A stretch of 64,000 bases of DNA, taken from contig CM033394.1 of NCBI GenBank assembly GCA_019426215.1, positions 39,368,423 to 39,432,422 on the forward strand, in the 5' to 3' direction. Below are positions 42,991 through 53,975 of the stretch, one piece after another. The position numbers and the translations under genes were made by a program. This stretch comes from Buddleja alternifolia (taxonomy: Eukaryota > Streptophyta > Magnoliopsida > Lamiales > Scrophulariaceae). The notes beneath the pieces were generated by a model. It was not told where the DNA came from, ran no database searches, and saw only the letters and a list, made by a program, of their open reading frames with translations. Each line of letters starts with the position of its first letter. The first letter of the stretch is position 1.

Positions 42991-45201
42991 ATTTCTGTTT
43001 AGGTACCCATTGTTGCTTGGGTCCTTTAACATTAGTAACATTGTTAGTTTGAATTAGAACTTTAGGAACCCAGATTTGCCTAGTCTTCATTGTAGGAATA
43101 TTGGCCTTTTTGGGTTTCATATTGTGTTGTGTGTGCTTTTTGGGTGTATAATAATATCCTTGATTATAATGACAATCATAATCATAGTCATAATCATAAT
43201 CATCATAATATCGATAATATAATCTTGACTGTCTTGGATATTGACGATGGTATTTCCTTGGCACTGGCTTGGGTTGCACTTTTGGTGCTGGACGCTTAGC
43301 GCTTGATTCACAGTTGTCAGTCTTATCTTTAGCTTTTTGAGCGTTTGGATAAACCCGTCTTTGTGAATCATTTGCCTTAGTTTTCCCTTGCCTGAGTCAG
43401 TTTTGACTTTCTCATTTGGCCTCTTACCATTGTCACTTGGTTCATTTTGATTTTGACCTTGTGAACCTTTCTCAACAAAGAAAACACCCTTTCCTTTGTT
43501 GTTTGCCGTAACATTAGGTTTGTTTGGTTGTTTACCGAATTTATTGCATCCTAAACCGGTCTTTTCTCCAAATAACCTTGTTACTTCAGTTACATTGTCG
43601 AGCTTTCTGGATGCTTTGGACAACGATGAGACGAGCTGTTCTGACTTGGCAAGTCTAGCCATCAGATCAGCTTCTCTCTTGACTATTATATCAAGATCAC
43701 CTTTTAATTGAATAACTTCACTCTCAAGCGATTGGTTTTTCTCAATGCACTGTTGCTGAATTCGCAACTCTGCTCTGAGCGTTACTTTATCTTTAGTGAG
43801 TGATGAAATAATTACGAGATCATTTTGATATATTTTGGCAGCTTCTTGACATTCATTGTAGTATTCTCTGACTTTGTCAAGTAATTCATCATAAGAAAGA
43901 GGAATTGATAATTCCTTGATTACCTCAGGAGACGCTTCATCATCTCTGGCCATGAGACATATGAGCGCTGAGTCATCTAATGGCTCATCATCATCACTAC
44001 TTGCGTCTGATGATTCTAAATCTTCAGGTGCGGATGCTGGTTCTGATTCCGCTAACAAACCTTGTTGCCGAAGGTTGCTCCTGAATTGGTTTCTATCCAA
44101 GTACTCCTGCCTTGAGGGCTTGGATACGTTTGGATAAGGGCAATTTACCTGGTAGTGCCCTGGTTTCCTGCAATTATAACAAAGATTAGTTTTCATCTTT
44201 TGTTCATTTGATAACCTTGCAGTGTGTGGCTTTGAGATCACGGGTGCTGAGATATTTTGAGTAGACGCTTGATATTGAGCAGGCGCTTGGGGTGACGGAG
44301 CAGAATACTGAGGCGCTTGGTACTGTTGTTGTACTGGAGTGGGCGCTTGATATGAACTTTGTCCTTGATTATTGAAACCTTTTCCCTTCTTTTCATATCT
44401 CAAAAACTTCCTGAATCTATTCAGCAAAGCCAACTCTTCTTCCTCATTGATATCTGAATTCTTTCCTTTATTACCCGATTTGCCCTTGATTGATGCAATA
44501 AGCGCTCCAGATTCAATCACTGGACTACTCACAATATCACTGGCAGAATTCAACTCGAACTCAAATGCTTTTAGTTCTGAAAAGGCGTCTTCTGGAGTTA
44601 GAAGATCCAGCATATTTGATTCTCTCATAGCGGTTGTCTTCATCAAGAATTTACTTGGTAAGCTTCTAAAGATTTTGACCACCATTTCTCGGTTCTGTAA
44701 ATCCATTCCCAACGATGTAAGTTCTGTAACTAGAGCTGTAAATCTTATATCCAATTGCTCTAACGTTTCATTGGGTAGCATCTTAAATCCATTAAACTTT
44801 TCCTTGGCGATGGAAAGTTTGTTTTCTTTGATTTGGGCTGAGCCACCACAAATCGTAGCCAACTTATCCCATATTTCTTTAGTAGTTTTGCAAGATTTGA
44901 TTTTGTTAAATAAGTTGTCATTATCACCAATAGCCGTATATAGAGCGTTACGTCCAACATTGTCCAAGTTAGCTCTTCGACGCTCATCTGGAGTCCATTC
45001 TTGTTTTGGTTTTTCAACGTAACCATCGGGAGTTTCTTCTGTGGCTCCAGGCGCTCTTGTGATAACTTTATATATGTTGATTGGCCCATCTGAAATGATA
45101 TCGCACATGTCATCATCACATGAACAGAGATATGTAAATGCTTTGACTTTCCATGTGTCATAATTTGATTCAGTCAGCTTGGGAACTTTAGCAAATGCCA
45201 T
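42989..45201 (-). pseudogene. gag of the SIRE-like element, with frameshift
   Basis: Starts MAFAKVPKLTESNYDTWKVK, a typical Copia gag N-terminus. It continues through a UBN2-type gag region and a Gln/Pro-rich linker to a zinc knuckle CYNCRKPGHYQVNC (about 44185-44143), an acidic Ser/Asp segment and a coiled coil (about residues 430-560). The reading frame is lost near 43381-43384 in an A/T homopolymer. The natural continuation, a Tyr/Asp-rich tail and QQWVPKQK, lies in another frame down to a TAG at 42989. One single-base indel explains this break. Confidence 0.88.
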
Positions 45202-45290
45202 ATCTAAATTTTAAAAGACAATTAGATTTTTGAAAGAAAGGATCTAAACAAGCAGTTATGCACGGAAATTTTGAAATTTCAATTTTAACC

Positions 45291-45302
45291 GCTCTGATAC
45301 CA
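45291..45302 (-). other. Primer-binding site of the SIRE-like element
   Basis: The minus strand reads TGGTATCAGAGC, complementary to the 3' end of initiator Met-tRNA, two bases from the 5' LTR end. Confidence 0.92.
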
Positions 45303-45304
45303 CT

Positions 45305-46845
45305 TGTTGGTCCCAAGTGGCATACGAAAGGGTCTAGAAGGGGGGGGGGGGTTGAATAGACCCTGAAGTCTTTTTCGACTTCAAAAGATTTCGTATTAAA
45401 CTGGTTTTGGACGCTTAAAAAGGGAACGCTTGACTGCGCGTTTTCTTAGAAATATAGACGCTTAGGTTAAGCGTCTAATGAAGACTGTTTTTAGAGAGTT
45501 AACTTAGACTTCAAGATTTGAATACTTTAACCGAGTGGGTTTAAGCGTTTAGTTCTTTAATCAGTGTTAGCACAGCGGAATGATTTTTCTAGTCTTCCTT
45601 TGAAAGCTTTAGCGTCACCAGAGGTTTCTTAGTTGCTTAGCGTTTGATTGTATTTTACTTAGTCAATTTATGCAATGATATGATATGATATGATTGACTG
45701 AAAAGTAAATAACACAATATTTGTAAGGTTCGTTGGGTGATGTAATCCCAACTACGTCCTTCTTCTCCTTGAACACTTGGAGGCAATCCACTAAAGTGAT
45801 TCTCAAAGAATCACACAGAATCTTCTACACAATAGGGAGAGACAGATGTCGATGACTTGAGCTCCTTGATCACACAGATTTCTGCTCCAAATCACTTCAA
45901 TCTCTTTGCTTCTTTCACCCAGAAATGATGCAAGTATCCAACTTCCACTTCACACAGATCGCGAGGCGTGGATGGGTTTTTCTAAAGCAGTTTGTTTGAC
46001 TTTGATGAAGTTCAAACAACTTGGAAATATCTCAGTAGGAAAGTGGTTTCTTCGAAAAGAATGTTTGAGATATTTGTTGACTGTCTCAGGATTGAAGAAA
46101 AGCAAAGGGAATGTTTTCTTGAATATTCTGGCTTTTCTGAGAGTTTAAGGAATGAGACTTCAATGCAACAGCAATTCGACTTGAAGATTAATTGTTCTCT
46201 ATTTGGCTTGTTGTTGAAGTCCTATTTATAGGCATTCTTGGAGAAAGTGTCCGTTTGACACATGCACAGGCGCGTGTCTCTCACTTCCGCGAGTGAACAA
46301 CTTTTGTCCTTTTTCCTGAAAATCTGCTGCACGAAAGTTGGTGCTGCAGTCTGAGATAGTTGACAGTCCAATAGGGTGGCTTCTCCGTACGTCTGAAAGT
46401 GCTTATCACATTTAATGCTCTTATCAGCATTTAATGCATTTGAATTAAATATCCGTTGGTATTTAATGCTTCGGGAATATTTGCATTAAACTCCTTTTGA
46501 ACTTAGAAATAAATTCAGGTGACTTTACTTCTGTCCCATAAGGAAACGCTTGATGTAGCTGGTCAATTGGACGCTTGGAGACTTTTATCTTCTTTCAGAA
46601 ATCAGGCGCTTGAGTCTTCGAACTTTACCACTGATAAACTCACTCAGAAATTATCAGACGCTCAGCCTAAGACTACTTAGCCTAATAATCTAAAGCAAAA
46701 TAAAACAAAGCCTAATAAGCCTATTACAAAACCAACGCTTCAAGGCTTATACAAATTTTCTACTAAAATCAAACTTACATATTTTGGGGTCTAACACAAA
46801 ATCCTAATTGTCATCATCAAAACATCTAACATGAAATTCCTAACA
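45305..46845 (-). repeat. 5' LTR of the SIRE-like element
   Basis: 1541 bp, near-identical to 32995-34535. By eye about ten substitutions and no length change, giving about 99.3 percent identity and a geologically recent insertion. Confidence 0.92.
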
Positions 46846-46850
46846 GAGAT

Positions 46851-48317
46851 CGACCTTGATTACTAATACTAGTTCGCAAGTAAAATGAAGTCTTTAATGG
46901 GCAAGTAAAGACTTTGAATACTTGTACAATCTTAGCTTTGATATGGGAGTGTCAGTCGAACACCATGTGATGGTGAGAGCTTAAGACTGTAGGCACTCAG
47001 TGGAAATGATATGTTCAAACACGACTCTCTAGTGTCACATGGGTTTTCACTCTGTGACTGTCTTTCACTAGAGTAGTTAGACCCAATATACCTTTTGGTG
47101 GGGTCGACCTTGAAATGCAGACTTGATGAGCAAGTGGTAGTCTTAGCAGATATCTAATATATGATTTGTTCTCTCATAAGTGAATGAAAATGTACCCTAT
47201 GTATTTATAAATAAATAGAGATCAAAGTCTTTGGCCAAAGCAAAAGAGACGATTGTGCTAGGCACTTAATCGATCTCATATTATTATAATTTATACATAT
47301 GGTCAAGTCCAGTGAGTTTGACATAATCGTGACTCTCACTTGACCGGGGAACGTGAACAAAGAGTTTATACATATACGGTATTTACAATTGAAAGATTGT
47401 GGAATGATCCATTCATTCGTATTTCATTTGGGCTACGAAGTGGGCCACGTGACTGGCTAGGTGTTACCCACTTCCTTTGGTTTTCTCTCATTGCCAAATG
47501 AAACGAACCTAAAGAGTCGCGCTAAAGAATTGATGAAGAAAATTGAAAAAGGATTTTCTATTTTATTTTTGGAGAGATTTAATTTATTGGATAAGTTAAA
47601 TAATAAATTACTTATTGGATAAGATAATTAATTAAATGGATAACATTAATTATTAATTAATTTCTTAGAGAAATATATTAATGAATTAATTTATCTAATT
47701 AATTTTATTATTAATTAATTAATTAATTTATTGGATAAAATTAATTATTAATTGAATAAAGAATTAATTAAACATAACAAAAGAAATTCCGGGCCCCATA
47801 TGGGGCGTCCAAGAGGACGTCCATTAGGTCAAAGATGGATGATCAAAGTAGTCTCTTTTGTTGTCTTGATCAATAAGTCATTGAGGTATAAAGGACTTCT
47901 CTTGACTTTAACCTAGACATAACTTTGTATCAACTCTCAAAATAATAGAAGAAGAAAAATATATCCCCCCCCTCTATACATGCTAGCCGTCGCCCCCTAT
48001 AGAGAAATAAGTGGGATTTTTTTATCATCAATTCGTGCGTGATAATTTAGAAACAACGTGATTTGTTGTTTGGATTAATTTGCAAGAAGCTTCAAGAAAT
48101 CAAGACTTGAAGAATACGAGAATTCAAGAAGTTCATCAATTCGAAGAGTTGAAGAAGAATTGGATTCTCCTACCATCTCACTTCAACGGGTAATTAGTTG
48201 ATTTATTCGTTAGAGCGTTTTTGATTCAATTATGCGATTAGAGTAACACTTTGGGTTTTTGTTAATTTTTTTTAAATCCTTCCACTGCGTTTATGAGTTT
48301 TTTCGCGAGACTCAACA
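46851..48317 (+). repeat. 3' part of the interrupted 5' LTR of the older Copia element
   Basis: Continues the LTR that begins at 32749 and ends at ...gagactcaaca, one base before the primer-binding site. It includes a TAATTAATTA-rich stretch near 47630-47770. Confidence 0.75.
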
Positions 48318-48318
48318 G

Positions 48319-48331
48319 TGGTATCAGAGCC
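48319..48331 (+). other. Primer-binding site of the older Copia element
   Basis: tggtatcagagcc, complementary to initiator Met-tRNA, one base after the LTR end. Confidence 0.92.
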
Positions 48332-50494
48332 AATCTCTAATTTGCATATTTGATCTTGTTTACGTGATTTAAGATATACATGTTATGTGTTTTTTAAGCA
48401 TGTTTGTATGTTTTCTTAAATCTGCATTTTTATGGTTTTTGCCTAGATTTTTGATTTTTAAGTTATTGTAAATCTGAGAATATTTGGTAATATTGAAAAA
48501 TCAAAAAACTTGAGAAAAACAGGGCTCGAAGAGCCCCGAGAATCAGCGCGTAGCAGTGTACGCGCATAGCTGTGCGAGCTGTTGTTGCGCGCACCGTGCG
48601 TGCAGCAGGCACACGGCCAGACCTGTGGCCTGGCCATCTTCACACGGCCCGTCGGGTAGTGTGCTCAGCCCTACGGGTCGTGTGTTTCGACACCCGATTT
48701 GCTGATTTGGATTTTGAATCCGGGTCGGTTGATGGGTTATGTGTTGGGTCGAAATTGAAATTTGGGTTTGGGTAAATTTTATTATTCAGGTGGGTCAAAA
48801 GGATGATGACTCGATATAATTTAATTAAGCCCAACAAGAAATTTAATTAATCTCGACTTATTAATTTATTTGGGCGAAATAAAATAAATTCCAAATGGTC
48901 CAATTGGATGGGTGATTTGGACTTTAATTAAAAATAGCCCAATAGAAATTAATAAAGTATGCGTATTTTTTCGAATTAATTAATTTGAACCCAATTGAAT
49001 TAAATCAAAGTAGTCCAAAAGGATGGTAACTTGGGTTTGATAAAATCGAGCCCAATAAGATTAATTGAAATAAAATATTTAATTAGATTAATAAATTATT
49101 TTTTTTGGAGATTAATAATTAATTTATGAATTAAATATTATTTTTTTCTCGACTTGGAAATTACTTAATTTTTTACTAAGAAATATAAATTATTTTACTT
49201 AGAGATTAATAATTAATTCTTTGATCAAATAAAAGTATTTCCAATTAATGATGTCATTAAATCATAATAAAATAGAATTCCATATTTTATGTATTCTTTT
49301 AGTAGGACTAATATAATTCTAATTAAAGGTAGATATACTTAATTTTTTAATTTCGTATATCTAAGTCATCTAGTTGGATTAGAATAATTTTAATTGAAAT
49401 ATCGAATGTATAAAAAGTTGGGAACTTTATAAAAGACTTTTTAGTTGGACTAAAATTTTAATAATCAACATAAGTGATATAATCTTGCGAGCATGTATTG
49501 AATGTTGCGAGCATGTATTAATTGATGGGAGCATGTCTTATATGATTGTAACACAGATCATGGACTTAGGTTCATTTGTTTTACCTTTATATTTTATGGG
49601 TTATCAAATTTGAGGCTATTTATTATATTTTAGAAATAATGCACCAGTTGTTTAGGAATTGAAATAGAATAGTTTAAAATTGATAAAGTTAAAAGGCCCA
49701 TGAATGTTTAATAGGTTTTAATTTATGCCTTTTGTGATGACCCATTGGCTCTGGTCCTCTAGTAAAAGTCCATGATCGAGTGATGGATTTATTTATTTAA
49801 ATTCCATGATTATTTATATTGAAAGACATAATTATTAGTAGTATTTTTATGCATGATCAATATAGAATAAAAGCGCTATATAAATTGAATAATGTGCAAA
49901 GTGAGACCAAAACCTTTTGACGAATTAAAATTCTCCCAAATAAATATACCAAGTTAGTAAAGGATGTTTGACATCCTCTCCCTCCACTAAGCTTTCTAAA
50001 ATTAAAATTACTATAAATGTGTAATGCTTGCCAGTTATGGGGATTATGCATTTAGAAATAATTTGAAATTTTATTAAGTGCATGGAATGCCTTAATCGAA
50101 GCATATTTCACCCTAGAAACCTATTCGGTTGCAAGGTAAAATTCAAATGCTAGATTATTGGAGTTAGTGGGAATGAACTCGGGTAGTTCACGAGCTTAGA
50201 AACCTGTTCGGTTGTGGTTTAGTGAACTCTGGCAAAGGTATTGAAATGTTTATTAGATAAATTGATATTAGATATCACTTCAAATAATTAATGGGCCAGA
50301 AACCGGTTAGGTTGCAACCCATCTAATTAATTGAGGACCTCAATACCCGCTGTGGAATCGATGCCAATGACGATTCCCAATTTTCACATGGGAGTGTGGG
50401 ATTAAAAAAATGCAGTGGGAGCCAAGATAAATTTTAAGTCCCTAATTTTTCTTGGTTAAGTCAAAACAATTAATCTAATAAATCTGGTTTATTT
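48332..50494 (+). other. Long untranslated leader of the older Copia element
   Basis: About 2.2 kb without a real gene between the primer-binding site and gag. It contains a GC-rich island (about 48530-48700), three loosely repeated phrases of the type gg-tcaaaaggatg...cccaa-aagaaatt (near 48790, 48895 and 49015), and three related hairpins at 50101-50322. It probably includes packaging or translation signals; this is inference. Confidence 0.6.
50101..50322 (+). ncRNA. Three related RNA hairpins in the Copia leader
   Basis: Each hairpin has an inner stem AACC/GGTT in the context agAAACC-N5-GGTTg. Outer stems differ in sequence: GCAT...TTTcACC paired with GGTaAAA...ATGC (50101-50150), AGTTCAC paired with GTGAACT (50185-50228), and TAATTAATGGG paired with CCCATcTAATTA (about 50287-50328). 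Conserved apices with changing but still pairing outer stems argue for RNA structure, perhaps a packaging signal. Confidence 0.55.
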
Positions 50495-50527
50495 GTGCAG
50501 TTATTTTTTCGTTTATCTCTCTCAAAT

Positions 50528-51628
50528 ATGACAAACTCACTTTTAAAATTACTCGAAAGAAATGTTCTAACTGGACCCAACTACATGCAATGGCTCGCGA
50601 TCTTAAGAAATGTCCTAAGTAAAGAGTCAATGGGATATGTATTGGAAACTAATCGTCTTATTGTTCCTGAGAGGAATGAGGATGAAGAGGTTCAACTAGC
50701 TCACTTTAATTGGACTTGTGACAACTATAAAGCTAGGGGATACATTCTTTGCTCAATGTGCAGTGAACTGCAAAGTTCACATGATACAATGAGCAATGCA
50801 AGGAACATAGTTCTTCACCTGGAAGAAATGTTTGGAGAGAACGGTAGGACCGTAAGATATTTTATATCAAAAGAACTCTTCAGGGCAAGGATGAGAGAGG
50901 AAGAGAATATGTGAGACCACGTTCTCAAGATGACGACCCTAATGGAAAGACTTAGGTCAATGCATTTCTATATGGATATTCATCTTCAAGTTGATCTCAT
51001 CCTACAGTCGCACCCTGATTCCTTCTACTACTTCGTCATGAACTTTTATATCAATGATATCGATTGTTCATTAGTTGGGCTGACAAAGAAGCTTGAAATC
51101 ATACAAGCCCGCTTAAGGACGAATAAGAAGAGGGATTCTTCTATCCATTTGACGAATGATTCATTTGATGATCAACATAATGGAAAGAGGAAAAGACAAA
51201 AGAAAGTATCCACAAGAACTCAAAAGAATTGAGGACATGGTCGAAAGAGCAAAAGGCCTAAGAAAATGGATAGATGTCTCGAGTGCGGTGAGCTTGGCCA
51301 CTGGAAGAGGAGCTGTCCCAAATTAGGCAAATGCGCAAAAGGAGTGGAACTCGTTGTTTTTGAAACTAACTGTTCTATGACCGTTTTTTCTACTTCGTGG
51401 ATTCTGGACTCAGGGGATAGTGCCCATGTTTGTTGTTTGGATCAAGATCTGCAAAGAAGTAGAAGGCTGGGGCGAGAAGAAGTGATGATCAAAGTAGGCA
51501 ATGGGGAAAGCGTCGCAGCTACTAGGGTTGGATCTACTTCTCTTTATTTGAATTATGGACATTTATTATCATTGAATGATGTTTTAGTTTTGCCCAAGGG
51601 GCTGAAGAAGTATCTATTCCCATCTTAG
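50528..51628 (+). pseudogene. gag and protease remnant of the older Copia element
   Basis: MTNSLLKLLERNVLTGPNYM opens a UBN2-type gag. It stops at TGA 50912-50914, resumes in another frame (50930-51232), stops again, and continues with zinc knuckle CLECGELGHWKRSC (about 51274-51315) and protease-like WILDSGDSAHVCC (about 51400-51438). Two stops or frame changes make it non-functional. Confidence 0.85.
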
Positions 51629-53975
51629 TTAAGATTGGGTATACATTCCATTTTTCTAAGTTAAATTGCAACATTTATTATAGAAATAAATTTGTTGGCA
51701 ATGCTTCTTTAGTTAATAGTTTGTATTATTTAAATGTCCTTAATTCATCTGTTGTGAATGTTGTAACTCATAAACATGGTAGACAAGAAGCTAACCTAAG
51801 GCTTAAGTGGCATCTTAAACTAGGCCATGTCGGAGAGCACAAAATACACAAAATGGAAAACGATGGGCTTTTAAGTTCACTGGGGTAGGATCCCTATCCA
51901 ACATGTGAATCATATCTCTTAGGCAAGATGGCTAGACCACCCTTCACCGGGACTTTTGAAAGAGCTACTTAAGTCTTAGGGTTAGTGCATCCCGACGTTT
52001 GTGGATCATTTAGAGAAATGGCTCTGGGGGTTTCTACTACTTCATCACTTTCACAGATGATCATTCAAGATATGGTCTAGTGTATCTGATGAAGCAAAAG
52101 CCTGAATCCTTTGAAAGGTTCAAAGAGTTCAAAGTCTTAGTAGAAAATCAAACTGGGAAAAATATAAAAACTCTTCGATCGGATCGTGGAGGAGAATATA
52201 TGAGTGCCGATTTTGATGAATTCCTTAGACAACAAGGAATAATGTTACAACTAACACCGCCAGTAACCCCTCAATTAAATGGAGTAGCCGAGCGAAGGAA
52301 TCCAACTTTGTTGGACATGGTTCATTCCATGCTTAGTTACACTGATTTACCCATTTTGTTATGGCGACACACGCTCCTTACTGCTGCTTATATATTGAAT
52401 AGATGTCCCTCCAAATCCGTTCCTAAGACTCCGCATGAGATGTGGAATAATAGGAAACCAAGTCTTAATCATATTAAGATTTGGGGATGTCCCGCTTATG
52501 TCAAGAAAACTAAAGTGGAGAAATTGGAGACAAGATCCCTCATGGGACATTTCATTGGTTATTCTGAAGATTCCATGAGATTTTTCTTTTACTTGCATAA
52601 TGATCAGAGAATCATTGTGGCCCTACAAGCTCACTTCCTTGAAGATGAGTTCATCTTGGAAGGGGGCAAAGGTAGGAAAATTGTTCTAGAAGAACAAAAT
52701 AAAACTCCCTCAGAGACATCTGTCCAAGAACTAAGGCTTGAACCAATAGTAGTACAACCACCACGTAGATTTAGTAGAATACCATATGAACCTGAGAGGT
52801 ATGGGTATCTACTGCAGGGGGAGCCAGAGCTTCACACTGTAGTACAAGAAGGTCATGAAGATGGTCATTGTACCTATGATCAAGCGATGGTGGATGTTAA
52901 CGTTTCAAGATGGCAAGAAGCCATGGAAACAAAGATGGACTCTATGCAATCGAACCAAGTCTGGACTTTGGTAGATCATCCTAAAGGTATCAAACCTATA
53001 TGATGTAAGTGGATCTACAAAAGAAAGATAGGTAGCGATGGCAAAGTTGACACCTTTAAAGCCAGGTCGTAGCGAAAGTGTATAGTCAAAGAAAAGGAAT
53101 TGACTATCAAGAAACCTTTTCGCCCGTGGCCATGATAAAGTCCATCTGAATACTGTTATCTATAGCTGGATACTTAGATTATGAGATATGGCAAATGGAT
53201 GTCAAAACGGCTTTCCTGAATGGGTTCCTTGAGGACGATATCTATATGTAACAGCCAAAGGGTTTTGTATCCGAGACCGATATCCATAAAGTATGTAAAC
53301 TCGAGAGGTCCATATACGGTCTCAAGCAAGCATCTAGAAGTTGGAATCTTCGTTTTGATGAAGTAGTAAAGGGATATGGCTACATCAAGAACAAAGATGA
53401 ACCATGTGTCTACAAGAAGACTAGTGGGAACAAACTCTCGTTCTTAGTACTATATGTGGATGACATTCTGCTTATAGGAAATGACGTAGGAATGCTTACC
53501 ACAGTCAAGAAATGGCTTTCGAGTACGTTTTCCATGAAAGACTTGGGAGAAGCGACAGACATTCTAAAAATTCGTATCTACAGAGATAGAACGAATAGAA
53601 TGATAGGTCTCTCCCAAACCCTTTACTTAGAAAAGGACCTAAAAAGGTTTAGGATGGACAATTCTAAGAAAGGGTTTCTTCTCATGAGGCATGAAGTACA
53701 CTTATCTAAGTCTATGTGTCCTCAAAGTGAGGAAGATAGGCAGGAGATCAATAATGTACCTTATGCTTCTGCAGTTGGTAGCCTAATGTATGCAATGTTA
53801 TGTACTAGACCCGATATTGCCTATGCTGTGAGTGTGGTGAGTGGATTTCAGGCAAACCCGGGAAAGAAACATTTCATAGCTGTGAAGAATATCCTAAAGT
53901 ATCTCAATAGAACTAAAGATATGATTCTCATCTATGGAAGTGGAGATTTGAAGATAAAGTTTTACTTATTTTGAT
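51629..53975 (+). pseudogene. pol remnant: integrase, reverse transcriptase, partial RNase H
   Basis: GAG-pre-integrase-like KWHLKLGHVGEHKIHKM (about 51808) is broken by stops. Integrase is open from about 52080 ([24 protein letters not shown]). Reverse transcriptase begins with SRWQEAMETKMDSM and WTLVDHPKGI, then a stop at 53001-53003. The catalytic motif YVDDILLIGND (about 53452) and a truncated RNase H (VGSLMYAMLCTRPDIAYAVS) follow. Coding similarity ends near 53970 with no 3' LTR. Confidence 0.85.

Larger units (their letters stand above)
32995..46845 (-). mobile_element. Complete SIRE/Maximus-like Copia retrotransposon, 13.85 kb
   Basis: Two 1541-bp LTRs (32995-34535 and 45305-46845) are flanked by the exact 5-bp duplication gagat (32990-32994 and 46846-46850). 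Reading on the minus strand, the order is 5' LTR, primer-binding site (45302-45291), gag, pol (protease, integrase, reverse transcriptase, RNase H), a long third ORF, polypurine tract and 3' LTR. Integrase before reverse transcriptase marks Ty1/copia, and an extra ORF after pol is typical of the SIRE/Maximus lineage. The LTRs differ at about ten positions by eye. It inserted into the 5' LTR of another Copia element. Confidence 0.92.
32749..53975 (+). mobile_element. Decayed Ty1/copia element, 5' LTR split by a nested insertion
   Basis: The LTR starts tgttaggattatg at 32749 and ends ...ctcaaca at 48317. One base later comes tggtatcagagcc (48319-48331), the primer-binding site complementary to initiator Met-tRNA. 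The LTR is interrupted at 32995-46845 by another retrotransposon. Removing that and one copy of its 5-bp duplication leaves about 1.7 kb of LTR. A 2.2-kb leader, broken gag and pol follow. The sequence stops in the RNase H region near 53975, and no 3' LTR is seen in the window, so the copy is 3'-truncated and immobile on its own. Confidence 0.8.

Noticed and set aside
44372..45022. 216-codon plus-strand frame
   Set aside because: Antisense shadow of the gag gene, with Ser/Leu-rich composition.
32749..53975. Treating the two retrotransposons as one composite element
   Set aside because: They lie on opposite strands, each has its own LTR ends and primer-binding site, and the inner one has its own exact 5-bp duplication.
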